The translations under genes were made by a program, and so were the position numbers. From Methylocystis sp. ATCC 49242 (GTDB lineage: Bacteria > Pseudomonadota > Alphaproteobacteria > Rhizobiales > Beijerinckiaceae): a DNA stretch of 64,000 bases. Shown here in pieces: positions 17,937 to 27,137 of the stretch; the stretch's first letter is position 1; every line of letters begins with the position of its first letter. The notes under the pieces are model-generated. The model was not told where the DNA came from and did not search any database. It worked only from the letters and a program-made list of their open reading frames with translations. The stretch covers positions 3,860,934 to 3,924,933 of the forward strand of contig NZ_KE124774.1 in the NCBI RefSeq assembly GCF_000188155.2. The letters run 5' to 3'.

Positions 17937-18836
17937 TTACGCGCCGCCCCGTCGCAGCACCAGCGTTGCCCAGCCGTCGATGTCGCGGCGCCCGGCGAGC
18001 GAGAAGCCTTGCGCCCGGTATGCGGAAAGCACGCCCGCGACGTCGCGCGCGAGAAGGCCCGAGAGCACCAGCTCGGCGTCTGGCTTCGCCGCGCGGGCGA
18101 TGGCCGGCGCCATGAGCCGCAGGGGCTTCGCCAGAATATTCGCGAATATTAGGTCGTATCTGCCCGAGAGCGCCGTATGGCGCAGGCCGACGGCGGTAAC
18201 GGGCCGCACGAAGGCGCGGGCGGCGTTGGCGACGGCGTTGGCGCGGGCGGTATCGACCGCCACGGGGTCGATGTCGCCGCAGGCGACCTTCTGGCGCAGC
18301 AGCCTGGCGGCGGCGATGGCGAGCACGCCCGTGCCCGTGCCGACGTCGAGAATGCGGCGCGGACGGCGCCGCTTCGTGATGCGGTCCAGCGCGCGCAGGC
18401 AGCCGAGCGTCGTGCCGTGATGGCCGGTGCCGAAGGCGAGCGCGGCCTCTATCTCGACGCCGATGTCGTTCGGCTTCAACCGGTCGCGGTCGTGCGAGCC
18501 ATGCACCAGAACGCGGCCGGCGCGCACGGGCTCCAGGCCCGAGAGCGATTTCTGCACCCAGTCTTCCTTGGCGATCTGGGAAAATTCGGCGCGCGCGGCG
18601 GTTTCCGCGTCGCTCACGGCCTCGATCAGCCCGCGGATTTCGTCCTCGTCGGGTTCGTCCGCGAAATAGACCTCGACCGCCCAGACTGGCCCGTCGTCCA
18701 CCTCGAAGGCGGCGGCGGCGGTTTCGGTCGGGTCGAATGTCTCGACGATGATGTCGGCGACGGCGCGCGCGCGCCGCTCGTCGCAGGAGAGGCGCAGCAC
18801 ATGGCTGGCGCCGTTGGGGGGCAGGCCTTCTAGCAT
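17937..18836 (-). CDS. prmA: Ribosomal protein L11 methyltransferase
   Basis: SAM-dependent methyltransferase that trimethylates ribosomal protein L11. Residues about 1-110 form the L11-binding domain; the C-terminal Rossmann domain has the family block ALAFGTGHHGTTLGCL, motif I ILDVGTGTGVLAIAA, DIDPVAVDTARANA and the catalytic-site motif FANILAKPL. At 299 residues it has family length. The stop lies 91 bp upstream of pepP. Confidence 0.95.
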   Translation of the reverse strand: MLEGLPPNGASHVLRLSCDERRARAVADIIVETFDPTETAAAAFEVDDGPVWAVEVYFADEPDEDEIRGLIEAVSDAETAARAEFSQIAKEDWVQKSLSGLEPVRAGRVLVHGSHDRDRLKPNDIGVEIEAALAFGTGHHGTTLGCLRALDRITKRRRPRRILDVGTGTGVLAIAAARLLRQKVACGDIDPVAVDTARANAVANAARAFVRPVTAVGLRHTALSGRYDLIFANILAKPLRLMAPAIARAAKPDAELVLSGLLARDVAGVLSAYRAQGFSLAGRRDIDGWATLVLRRGGA

Positions 18837-18929
18837 GGGACCGCGCTTATCACGGCGGACGCCGCCCCGTCACCTTTCCCGCGCCGCGCCCGCCCTGTAT
18901 GGTCGGCGGCGGATTTCCGGGAAGAGGAT

Positions 18930-19925
18930 ATGACGGAGAGAGTCGCGATTTGTCTCGTCGGGCCGAAGAAGGGCGGCAAGACCTCCCTGCTGGCGTCGTT
19001 GACGGATTGCGTCGCGCAAAGCGCCTTCGGCTACTCGCCGCGCCTGCGGCCGACGCTGCAGCCGATCACGCAGGCCGAGTTCCGCGCCGAGACGGTCGAG
19101 TCGCGCAAGGCGGATTTTCTCACGATCGAGCAGGGCGACTACGAAAGGCTCAAGCGCGATTTCGCCGATGGCGGCGTCGCCACAGACACGCTCGACACCT
19201 ACGAATATTATTTCCGGCTCTCGGTGAATGGCGAGGCGCCGCCGGCGGTCGTGACGCGCGGCCCCTGGCTCCTCGAAATCGTCGATTCGGCCGGCGAGAT
19301 CGCCGTGCCGCCGGATGGCGCCGAGGTCGCGATCCTCAATGACGTGAAGGCCAAGCTCGCCGGGCAGATGCTCATGTCGGAGGCCATCGTGATGGTGCTG
19401 CCGATGGTGCGGCTGGAGGATTCCGCCTGGACGGGCACGCTTGCGCGGCTCATCGACCGGCTGGCGCTGGCGCAGGACAGGAAGCTCAGGCGGCTCGTCG
19501 TCGTCTTTTCGCAATATGAGCGGCTGTTCACGCGGCTCGGCCCAAGCGCCTTCACCTACGCCTGCGATCCCGACGTGGCGCTGCATGTGCTGCGCAAGAC
19601 GCTGCGCGCCGCGCAGTGGATGGACCGGCTTCGCGCGCTGGAGGCGCCGCGGGGCAATGTCTCGGTGCGTTTCACCGTCTGCTCCGCCTATGGCTTCACC
19701 AAGCGCTTCCAGAACCCCAACATCGACCCGCATCAGCTGGGCGAGCGGCGCTTTCGCCGCGCGGGGCTCGAGGGCGCGCGCGCCTATGCGGAATATTGGC
19801 GCCCTTTTCTCACCGCCGAACCAGTTCTTTATGCGGCGCTCGGCCTCGACAGCGCCTTTACCTTTTCCTACGAACAGCTCGACGCGCTCGCCGAAGAAAA
19901 TGCGTTAACGTCAATTCTTGCTTAA
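18930..19925 (+). CDS. Atypical P-loop GTPase-like protein, possible conflict-system GTPase
   Basis: A 331-residue NTPase of unassigned role. Walker A is G11PKKGGKT18. The G3-like motif is D119SAG122 within WLLEIVDSAGE, and the strand LVVVFSQYER stands where a GTPase would have NKxD, so base recognition differs from classical Ras-like GTPases. Such substitution and the compact C-terminal helical part resemble the TRAFAC-type GTPases found with GAP1 proteins in bacterial conflict-type systems; this is inference from form and neighbourhood. The next gene begins 55 bp downstream on the same strand and is a GAP1-N-like candidate. GAAGAGG precedes the start. Confidence 0.65.
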   Translation: MTERVAICLVGPKKGGKTSLLASLTDCVAQSAFGYSPRLRPTLQPITQAEFRAETVESRKADFLTIEQGDYERLKRDFADGGVATDTLDTYEYYFRLSVNGEAPPAVVTRGPWLLEIVDSAGEIAVPPDGAEVAILNDVKAKLAGQMLMSEAIVMVLPMVRLEDSAWTGTLARLIDRLALAQDRKLRRLVVVFSQYERLFTRLGPSAFTYACDPDVALHVLRKTLRAAQWMDRLRALEAPRGNVSVRFTVCSAYGFTKRFQNPNIDPHQLGERRFRRAGLEGARAYAEYWRPFLTAEPVLYAALGLDSAFTFSYEQLDALAEENALTSILA

Positions 19926-19980
19926 GCAGCCGCACGTAACCTCGCAGGCGTGTGAGTAAGCTTAAGCGAGGGTTCCGCCG

Positions 19981-20775
19981 ATGCGCACGGGCTCGACGGT
20001 CGGCGACGCCGAAACAGCTGTGATTTCCTTTTACCGCCTGCATTACGGCAAGCTCGCCGAAGGACACGCGCTGAGCGTTCCCGCGACGGCGGGCTATGGC
20101 GTCACGCGGCGTTCGCGCGAACTCGATCCCGCATATGATCGGCGGCTTTCGCCGTCGCTTCTGATGGGCCTGCGGCGTTTCGAGCCCGACTTCGTCGACG
20201 AGGCGGCGCGGCGCGCGGGCTGTTTCCTGGCGCGCGCGGGCGCTGGCGGGAGCGCGGTGATGATGCGCGCGCGCTTTCGTCCCGAGGACGGCGAGGACGG
20301 CCACGGGCGGCTGCATCAGCAGTCCGCGATCTGGGTCGCGGCCTTCGACGACTGGCGGCAAAATCCGGCGGCTTGCCTCGCGGTCGCGGCGGGAGAGCTG
20401 AAGGCGACGCCCGACCTGGTGAGCGAAGACGAATCCGCGCGCTTCGGCGAAGGACCGCTGCGCTGGCGCGTCGCGCGGCCCGATCCCGTCGCCGTGCGTC
20501 GTGTGCTGGAGCGCGCGCGCTGGGGCGCCGCCATGCTGGAGGTTTTCGCCAGAGGCGTCGAGACGGGCGGCGATCTCACACTGGATTTCGACGCGGCGGA
20601 TTTTGCCGGAGAAAGCGATTTCCTCGCCGCTGTCGGCTTCGCGTTGCAGTTTCTGCCGGGCGATTATCCGCGCTGGCGCGAGATCAGCATTGTTTCGGGC
20701 CTGCGTCACGCGCCGACGGGATTGTGTCTGCGCTACCTTCCCTCGGGCCGTCAGGCGACGCCTGTCGCGGCGTAG
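19981..20775 (+). CDS. GAP1-N-like partner protein (tentative)
   Basis: A 264-residue protein without catalytic motifs I can name. The N-terminal half reads FYRLHYGKLAEGHALSVPAT, then GRLHQQSAIWVAAFDDW; the pattern of an aromatic strand, a Gly-His turn and a later histidine strand recalls the N-terminal domain of GTPase-associated protein 1 (GAP1-N). The C-terminal half holds alternating strands and helices (FDAADFAGESDFLAAVGFALQ) and may bind the GTPase. The start at 19981 has GCGAGGG upstream. The gene follows the GTPase gene by 55 bp in the same direction, so an operon is probable. Family membership is a guess that profile search can settle. Confidence 0.5.
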   Translation: MRTGSTVGDAETAVISFYRLHYGKLAEGHALSVPATAGYGVTRRSRELDPAYDRRLSPSLLMGLRRFEPDFVDEAARRAGCFLARAGAGGSAVMMRARFRPEDGEDGHGRLHQQSAIWVAAFDDWRQNPAACLAVAAGELKATPDLVSEDESARFGEGPLRWRVARPDPVAVRRVLERARWGAAMLEVFARGVETGGDLTLDFDAADFAGESDFLAAVGFALQFLPGDYPRWREISIVSGLRHAPTGLCLRYLPSGRQATPVAA

Positions 20776-20825
20776 AGCGCGCTCACGACATGCATGGCTT
20801 TTTCGCCGAACGCGCGCCATGAGGT

Positions 20826-20848
20826 GAATCCGGAGCGAAGCCGGATTC
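20826..20848. terminator. Candidate bidirectional hairpin between convergent genes
   Basis: GAATCCGG and CCGGATTC form a perfect 8-bp stem with a 7-base loop in the 85-bp gap between the convergent GAP1-like and membrane-protein genes. The plus strand continues GCTGAATTT, a weak T-rich tail. Confidence 0.45.
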
Positions 20849-20860
20849 GCTGAATTTCCC

Positions 20861-23071
20861 TCAGGACGTCGGCCCCACGCCCGGCGCCGAAGCCGTATTG
20901 TCCGGCGTGAGATAGCGCTCGAGCGCCGTCGGGCGTCGCCGGCGCGCGCCGGCCATGGCGGGGTCGGCGTAATAGGCCCGCGGCCCGCCGCCGGGTCCGC
21001 CTTCCGCAGCGAAGCGCAAGGCGCGGGCGGCGCGCGGCTTCATCGCCGCATAGAGCCTCGAATCGATCTGCGAGACGGTGACGTTGTCGACGATGTAATT
21101 GCCCTTGCGATCGACATGGGCGATCTCGTCGCGCACCAGACGGTTGAGAATCGCAACGAGATTTTCGCGCACGCTGGGCGCCATGGCGGAAAGCGCGGGC
21201 GATTTCGGGTCGATCTCGCTCATGTCGCCCGGCGCCGGCTTCGCCACGCGCAGCATGGCCTTCATCGCGCGCATTTCGACGGGCTCTTCCTCGTCGTCGG
21301 TGAGATCGAAGGGCGCGGAGAACTGCCGTCGCTCGCGCGCCTCGTAACTGCGTTTGAAGATCTCCGACAGGAATTTCATGATGAAGAGGAAGGCGTCCTG
21401 CGCCATGGCGACGCCGATCGCCATCGTCGAATCCGGCGTGAAGCTCCAGAAGGCCTCGCGCGCGAGTTCGAACTTGTTGCGCTCCGTGGAGTGGGCGCGC
21501 AGAAAGGCGTCGCTCTTCTTCAAAAGCTCGCGCACATCGTCTTCGGACAGTCCCGCGGCCTTGCCGGAGACGACGCAGGCGTCGATCAGCCCTTTCGCCG
21601 CGTTGAAGCCATTGGCTGCGGCGGCCTTGTCCGATGCGGGAGCGGCGCGGATCTTCGCGACGATCGCCGAAAGCTCGTCGCGCAGGCCAGTCTCCAGACC
21701 GCATTTGGCGTCGAAGGCGGCGCGGGCGGCGATGACCTCGTCGCGGGCGGAAAGCAGATCGCGCGCTTCCCCCTGCGGCTCGCAGGCGAAGTCGCGCGGA
21801 ACGATGGATGGCGTCGCATTCGACTGGCGCGCGGCGGTCAGGATCGGTTCGCAGAGCGGCTTCGCCTCGCGCGCTTTCGCCCATGTCGGATCGACGCGCA
21901 GCTGGTCGCGCAGCGCGGTGAGATCGCGCAGGGTCGCGTCGAGATCGAGCGCGGCTTCGCCCTTCGGCGCGGGGCGGCCGGCGGCTGCGGCGAAGGCTTC
22001 GGCCTTCTGTTTCAGCGCGATCGACTGCGCGGCGAGCGCGTCGCGTTTTTTCAAGGCGGCCGCGCGTTCGGTCGTCGGCCCGGCGAGCGTCTGGCGAATG
22101 GTCGCCGCGCGCCGCATCGCTTCTTCGGCCTTCGCGCGATGCGACCTGCAATTGGGTCCGCAGGTCGCGCCCCGGTTGTCGAGGCCGTGCTCGGCGTCGA
22201 TGGCGAGCTGCTCCTCCCGCCGCGCCGTCGCCGAGAGCGCGTTGATCTCCTCCTGCTTGGATTTGATGATGGCGTCGAGATCGGCGACGCTATGCTCGAG
22301 CGTCGCGATCTCGGCGAGGGCGTCTTCGAGCTGGCGGGTCGCGGCGCGGGCGCTTTCGATCTCGGCGGCGGCCTGTCTCGCGGCCTGCGCCAGAACCGCC
22401 TGCTGCGCCTCCTGGCTCTTGCGGATGGCCTCGCGCAGCGCCGGACCGGCGGTCCGCGCGGCGTCGATCAGCCCGTCGAGCGAATCGAGATAGGCCTTGA
22501 ACGATGCGTTCGCGACGATCTTCGCGGAGGCCGCGTCATAGGCGGCGCCGATCTGCTTGGTCGCCGGGAGCACGACTTCCGCCGCAAGCTCCATCGGCTG
22601 CAGCTCGGCGACGATCTTGCGGGAGGAGAGCTTGAAGATGTTGTTGTAATAATAGGTGAAGGAAAAGAAGGCCGAGATCGAGAAGACGAAAGCGAAGACG
22701 ACCGCCGTCACGATCGTCTTGATGATCACGCGTTCACGCGCCATGCGGCGGCGGGCGATCAGCGCGGCGAGATCGGCGCCGAGCGACCAGGAGGTCGCGG
22801 CCAGCATGACCAGCACGGCGGTGGTCGCGACGAAGGTGCCGCCGAGGCCGACGAGGTCGCCGGGCTCCTTCTGCATGATGTCGATCATGCCCGACGAGGT
22901 CGTGTAGAACACCCAGGCCAGCACCGGCAGGGCCACGGCCATTCCGACGCGCCCCAGATCCAGTTCGCCGGCCCAAAGCCGCCTCAGCGGCGCGAAAAGC
23001 GCCCGCAGCCATCCGAATCGGCGCGGCGGCTGCGCCTCCGGCCGCGCGGAAGGGGAGGCTGGGGCGTTCAA
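20861..23071 (-). CDS. Large coiled-coil membrane protein, function unknown
   Basis: A 736-residue protein with no family I recognise. After a proline-rich cytoplasmic start come three hydrophobic segments (about residues 42-60, 77-99 and 117-139, the last ending SISAFFSFTYYYNN). A long alpha-helical, Ala/Glu/Arg-rich region follows (about 150-560), with coiled-coil stretches around LEDALAEIATLEHSVADLDAI and the pairs CGPNC and CGLETG. A moderately hydrophobic segment (TMAIGVAMAQDAFLFIMKFL) precedes an acidic linker and a winged-helix-sized C-terminal part. It may scaffold or sense at the inner membrane. It converges on the GTPase/GAP1-like pair, so a functional link is possible but not shown. 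Confidence 0.65.
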   Translation of the reverse strand: MNAPASPSARPEAQPPRRFGWLRALFAPLRRLWAGELDLGRVGMAVALPVLAWVFYTTSSGMIDIMQKEPGDLVGLGGTFVATTAVLVMLAATSWSLGADLAALIARRRMARERVIIKTIVTAVVFAFVFSISAFFSFTYYYNNIFKLSSRKIVAELQPMELAAEVVLPATKQIGAAYDAASAKIVANASFKAYLDSLDGLIDAARTAGPALREAIRKSQEAQQAVLAQAARQAAAEIESARAATRQLEDALAEIATLEHSVADLDAIIKSKQEEINALSATARREEQLAIDAEHGLDNRGATCGPNCRSHRAKAEEAMRRAATIRQTLAGPTTERAAALKKRDALAAQSIALKQKAEAFAAAAGRPAPKGEAALDLDATLRDLTALRDQLRVDPTWAKAREAKPLCEPILTAARQSNATPSIVPRDFACEPQGEARDLLSARDEVIAARAAFDAKCGLETGLRDELSAIVAKIRAAPASDKAAAANGFNAAKGLIDACVVSGKAAGLSEDDVRELLKKSDAFLRAHSTERNKFELAREAFWSFTPDSTMAIGVAMAQDAFLFIMKFLSEIFKRSYEARERRQFSAPFDLTDDEEEPVEMRAMKAMLRVAKPAPGDMSEIDPKSPALSAMAPSVRENLVAILNRLVRDEIAHVDRKGNYIVDNVTVSQIDSRLYAAMKPRAARALRFAAEGGPGGGPRAYYADPAMAGARRRRPTALERYLTPDNTASAPGVGPTS

Positions 23072-23248
23072 TGCGCGGCTCCGCGGAGGGCGCAGGGGCG
23101 CGGGATGGAAACAGGCTGCGTCATTGCAAAGTCACCTCGAACCGCCCCCGATCTTTCTGGGACAGAAATGAGACCGATTTGCGCTCGCGCGCAAGCGGGG
23201 CGGGCGCCGTTCCGAGACGACTTTGGTTGAGCGCTTACAGGGTCGCTT

Positions 23249-24913
23249 TCATGGAACCGTGTAATGGACGGTTCGCGTCGCGACATTCCCCGCGAGATCG
23301 GCGGCGTTGACGGTGAAGCCGTGAACGCCGCTCGCCGAAGTGTCGATCGGCGCGCCGTTCGGCACGGTTCCCACACAGCTCCTGATCCCCGGACCGCCCG
23401 GGTCTGCACAGGAATAGCTTGCGGCTATCCTGCTGCCCCTCGCATAGTTGGCGCCGTCTGCCGGCGTCGTAATGGTGATCGTCGGCGCCGAATTGGGCGA
23501 GACGGCGGCCTTGATGTAGGTGCTCAGCTCGGGGTTCGGATAGGGACCGAGCCAGGCCGCGAGCGCTGTTCCCACGGGATTGACCCCGACCACGGGGTTC
23601 AATTCCTCCGCCGCGGGCGGCGACAAGTTCTGTACTATCGCCCACGAGCCGTTGACGAGGCGCACCCTGGCGAAAACGCCGCCGCAGTTACAAGATGCTC
23701 TGCGCATGTGCCATACGACGACGGTATAGGCCGATGGATTCATGGCGAGACGCAGGCCAAGGAAATCGGGCGACGCGGTGGGGTCGCCGACCGGCGAGAG
23801 ATTCTGGATCGGGCCCAGCGCGCCCGAGAGTCCGCGCGCCCGCGCCTGGACCTGCGCGGTGGCGGGGAATACATTCGTGTCATGGCGGCCCCAGACGACG
23901 AGCGCGCCGCCGTTGCGGTCGACGCCGACACGCGGCGACCGGATATGCATACCGGCGCCGGGCGCGGCCGATAGTCTTTGGACGGGCGCGAAGCCGCCCC
24001 CGAAGGGTCGGAACCGGCCAAGCACGGTCGAGGCGTTGGTGGGGAGTGGCCCGCCGTAACTGCCGGCGAAATGTCGCCACGCCACGAGCGCGTCGCCCCT
24101 TGCGTTGATTGCGGCCTCCGGGGCCTCGTTCCAGTCTCCGCAACTATTCGGCGGGCAGTCCGTCGCCGGCGTAAGTTGCTGGATTGGTCCCCATGATCCG
24201 TTTGTCGCCCGCAGTCGCGCCTGTATCTCCTTGTCGTAGGAATTGTATCCAATCTCCCAAACCACCAGTCCGGCGCCGTTGGGGGCAACCGTGACATGCG
24301 GGTTTCCGGCGTTCGCCGGCGTTCGGAGGCCCCCGAGATTCGACAGATGGGCGATGGAGCCCAGCGCGCCGTCGAGCGCGATGGTGCGGGTCATGATCCT
24401 GATCTGGACTGGATCGGGAATGCGCCCCTGCCATACGACGACGGCCGGACCCGAGTCGCCGACCGCCACGTCCGGATTGGCGCGCTCCGGCATTACGCCC
24501 GGAGCGTAAAGCAATTTGAACGCGCCTGCCGCGCCGTTTGCGGGCCAGACGCGCGCATAGACGCGCCAATTACCCGAAACGTTGGCGGACCAGACCACGA
24601 ACACGTCTCCGGCCCTGTTGATCGCGACCCGGGGCTGACTGGTGTCGGGCAGGGCGGGAGACAGGGTCGTGACGGGTCCGTAAACGCCCGCCGCGCTTCG
24701 TCGCCGAGCTTGAATGACGGGATAGGTTCCCCCATGTCGCCGCCAGACGATAACCGCCGCGCCTTGGGCGTTTATCGCGACCTGTTGTTGAGTGGCGCCG
24801 GGAGCTGAAACAGTGGTCGGGGGCTGAAACCCGGCCGCGGATGCGGGCGCCGCCGAAATTAATGTCAATGAGAGCGCAAGCGCGGCGGAAAAATGAATGA
24901 TAATGCGCGGCAT
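23249..24913 (-). CDS. Secreted repeat protein, possible beta-propeller plus Ig-like end
   Basis: A 554-residue exported protein. The signal peptide is clear (IIIHFSAALALSLTLISAAPASA). The mature part contains about seven imperfect repeats of 50-60 residues, each with a core like GAAVIVWRR, GDVFVVWSA, GPAVVVWQG, GAGLVVWEI and GDALVAWRH followed by a strand with VQARxR. Such WD-like repeats suggest a six- or seven-bladed propeller. The C-terminal 90 residues (TITITTPADGANYARGS..AADLAGNVATRTVHYTVP) look like an Ig-like or PKD/HYR domain with two cysteines. Ligand unknown; an environmental adhesion or glycan-binding role is conceivable. Confidence 0.7.
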   Translation of the reverse strand: MPRIIIHFSAALALSLTLISAAPASAAGFQPPTTVSAPGATQQQVAINAQGAAVIVWRRHGGTYPVIQARRRSAAGVYGPVTTLSPALPDTSQPRVAINRAGDVFVVWSANVSGNWRVYARVWPANGAAGAFKLLYAPGVMPERANPDVAVGDSGPAVVVWQGRIPDPVQIRIMTRTIALDGALGSIAHLSNLGGLRTPANAGNPHVTVAPNGAGLVVWEIGYNSYDKEIQARLRATNGSWGPIQQLTPATDCPPNSCGDWNEAPEAAINARGDALVAWRHFAGSYGGPLPTNASTVLGRFRPFGGGFAPVQRLSAAPGAGMHIRSPRVGVDRNGGALVVWGRHDTNVFPATAQVQARARGLSGALGPIQNLSPVGDPTASPDFLGLRLAMNPSAYTVVVWHMRRASCNCGGVFARVRLVNGSWAIVQNLSPPAAEELNPVVGVNPVGTALAAWLGPYPNPELSTYIKAAVSPNSAPTITITTPADGANYARGSRIAASYSCADPGGPGIRSCVGTVPNGAPIDTSASGVHGFTVNAADLAGNVATRTVHYTVP

Positions 24914-25288
24914 GACTTTTCGTCCTTATGGAAAAGCTTTGCGCGGATCGGGCGATGTCGGTTGAATTTGTAAACGTTATCAGTCGGTAAACGTTCCCCG
25001 ACCACTGCTCGCGATTGTCGTGCGGCCCCAAAAACGATCGTTGGGCGTTCCGGCGGTGGGCCTCGAGCGAATTCAGCAGCCCAGGCGGTCGTTCCATTCG
25101 CCGATTACCGAAATTTTGGCGACGAGTTCGTCGTTTCCCCATTCGCCGCCTGCGCCCCGCCCGGGTTTCCCTTGCGGGGCAATCATGATAGAGGCGCAGG
25201 GTCGGCGCGACGCTCGCGGCGTGATCCGCGCGGACGCCTTTTGTCTCGCGGCCCCTTGAAGGTTCGCGCAACACAACAGGAATTTGCC
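24914..25288. other. Intergenic region between secreted protein and hpnH
   Basis: 375 bp between divergent genes with no plausible coding frame. It is AT-richer than its surroundings near 24960-25000 and holds two identical GTAAACGTT elements. The hpnH ribosome-binding site AACAGGA lies just before the GTG at 25289. No hairpin or riboswitch-like block was recognised. Confidence 0.6.
24970..24995. promoter_or_regulatory. Direct repeat of GTAAACGTT, 17 bp apart
   Basis: GTAAACGTT occurs at 24970-24978 and again at 24987-24995. Both copies include the palindrome AACGTT. They lie 57-82 bp upstream of the secreted protein gene (minus strand) and about 300 bp upstream of hpnH. Spacing near one and a half helical turns suggests an operator pair; the binding protein is unknown. 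Confidence 0.35.
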
Positions 25289-26440
25289 GTGTCCATACCC
25301 TTCCGTTACGTCGCGAAGATCGGCGCCTATATCGTCAAGCAGCATCTCATGGGCGTGAAGCGCTACCCGCTCGTTCTCATGATGGAGCCGCTGTTTCGCT
25401 GCAATCTCGCCTGCTCCGGCTGCGGCAAGATCGATTACCCCGACCATATTCTGAACAAGCGGCTCTCGGTCGAGGACGCGCTGGCGTCCGTGGACGAGTG
25501 CGGCGCGCCGGTCGTCGTGATCGCAGGCGGCGAGCCGCTGCTGCACAAGGACCTGCCGCAGATCGTCGAGGGCGTCATCGCGCGCGGCAAATTCGCGATC
25601 GTCTGCACCAATGCGCTTCTGCTTGCCAAGAAGATCGACCAGTTCAAGCCCAGCCCCTATTTCACCTGGTCGATCCATCTCGACGGCGACAAGGAGATGC
25701 ACGACCACGCCGTGAGCCAGGAAGGCGTCTACGAACGCGCGATCGAGGCGATCAAGCTCGCCAAGTCCAAGGGCTTCCGCGTCACGACGAACAGCACCTT
25801 CTTCTCCGACGCCGATCCGGCGCGGGTCGCCAAATTCCTCGACGACACGACAGCGCTCGGCGTGGACGGCATGACGGTGTCGCCGGGCTACGCCTATGAG
25901 CGCGCGCCGGACCAGACCCACTTCCTCAACCGCCAGAAAACCAAGGAGCTGTTCCGCGCCATTCTCGCACGCGGCCGCGGCGGCAGGAACTGGGCCTTCG
26001 AACAGTCCGGCCTGTTCATGAATTTCCTCGCCGGCAACGAGTCATACGCCTGCACGCCCTGGGGCAATCCGCTGCGCACGGTCTTCGGCTGGCAGCGCCC
26101 CTGCTATCTCCTCGGCGAAGGCTATGTGCCGACGTTCAAGCAGCTCATGGAAGAAACCAACTGGGATTCCTATGGCGTCGGCAATTACGAGAAATGCGCC
26201 GACTGCATGGTCCATTGCGGGTTCGAGGCCAGCGCCGTGAAGGACACGGTGCAGCGCCCCTGGAAGGCGGCGATGGTGGCGCTCTTCGGGGTGCGCACGA
26301 CCGGCCCGATGGCGCCCGACATCCCGCTCGATAATCAGCGCCCGGCCGAATATGTCTTCGACGAGAATGTCGCGAAGCTCTCAGAGATCCGCGAGCACGA
26401 GGCGAAGCAGCGGGCCGAGGAGCGGCCCACAGCGGCCTAG
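25289..26440 (+). CDS. hpnH: Adenosylhopane synthase HpnH (radical SAM)
   Basis: Adds the 5'-deoxyadenosyl group of SAM to diploptene to give adenosylhopane, the first step toward C35 extended hopanoids. The 383-residue protein uses GTG at 25289 (preceded by AACAGGA; typical family start SIPFRYVAKIGAYIVKQHLM follows). The radical-SAM cluster motif CNLACSGCGK lies near residue 36, with the SAM-binding GGEPLLH segment. A C-terminal cysteine set (CADCMVHCGFEASA) is typical of HpnH. It runs opposite to the rest of the hopanoid genes and its last 60 bases overlap hpnG. Confidence 0.96.
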   Translation: MSIPFRYVAKIGAYIVKQHLMGVKRYPLVLMMEPLFRCNLACSGCGKIDYPDHILNKRLSVEDALASVDECGAPVVVIAGGEPLLHKDLPQIVEGVIARGKFAIVCTNALLLAKKIDQFKPSPYFTWSIHLDGDKEMHDHAVSQEGVYERAIEAIKLAKSKGFRVTTNSTFFSDADPARVAKFLDDTTALGVDGMTVSPGYAYERAPDQTHFLNRQKTKELFRAILARGRGGRNWAFEQSGLFMNFLAGNESYACTPWGNPLRTVFGWQRPCYLLGEGYVPTFKQLMEETNWDSYGVGNYEKCADCMVHCGFEASAVKDTVQRPWKAAMVALFGVRTTGPMAPDIPLDNQRPAEYVFDENVAKLSEIREHEAKQRAEERPTAA

Positions 26441-27112
26441 GGAGCCGAAGGCCGCGCGGGAATCGAGGCCCGCGAGGATCAGTCCCCCGATCTGGCCGGG
26501 CGCGCGGAACAGTTCGCGCGCCACGGTCGCATTATCGATGTCGCCGGAGGGCGTTAGAGCCTTGGCGGCAAGCGGCGGCAGGGCGCGCGCGGCGGGATCG
26601 CTGATCGCGCGCATGACGCCGAGGGGAATTTTGCGCGCCTGCGCGAACTCCAGCGCGACATGCGACTCCATATCCACGGCGACGGCGCGATTCGCCTCCC
26701 GGAGAACGGTCTTTGCGCCGGTGTCCATGGCCGGCTGATCGACGCCGACGACAGCGCCGGGGATCGGCTTGCAGCCGCCGGCGACGACGGCCTCCGTCAG
26801 CACGTCGGAAAGGCGCAGATGCGTCGGATGCCGCCGCTCGCCCGCGACCACCGTATCGGCGATCACCACATCGCCGGGGCGCAGCGAATAATCGAGCCCG
26901 CCGGCGAGGCCGAAGCTGACCACGGCGGAAAACTCCATCCCGCGCAGCTCGTCGAGCGCCTTGCGCAGCCGCGCGACATTGGCGCCGCTGCATAGCGGCA
27001 CGACACCGTCGCCCGCAACGCAGGCGGCCTCCCGCTTCATGCCCGTGACAACGAGAATCGGCGCGGCGGCGCTCGCCCGCGCCGCCTCTCTTCTGCGGTT
27101 GAATACGCGCAT
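26381..27112 (-). CDS. hpnG: Adenosylhopane nucleosidase HpnG (phosphorylase family)
   Basis: Removes adenine from adenosylhopane to yield ribosylhopane. The 243-residue protein belongs to the purine nucleoside phosphorylase/MTA nucleosidase fold: VVSFGLAGGLD, GDVVIADTV, and VDMESHVALEFA carrying the family glutamate, then MRAISDPA with the conserved SD pair. The start MRVFNRRREAARAS at 27112 is chosen because upstream residues are unconserved; a shorter start at MKREAACVAG is possible. It lies 25 bp after shc on the same strand and ends inside the convergent hpnH. Confidence 0.88.
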   Translation of the reverse strand: MRVFNRRREAARASAAAPILVVTGMKREAACVAGDGVVPLCSGANVARLRKALDELRGMEFSAVVSFGLAGGLDYSLRPGDVVIADTVVAGERRHPTHLRLSDVLTEAVVAGGCKPIPGAVVGVDQPAMDTGAKTVLREANRAVAVDMESHVALEFAQARKIPLGVMRAISDPAARALPPLAAKALTPSGDIDNATVARELFRAPGQIGGLILAGLDSRAAFGSLGRCGPLLGPLLRLVLADL

Positions 27113-27137
27113 ATTCGCCCCTCCGGGGGCTCTTTCG

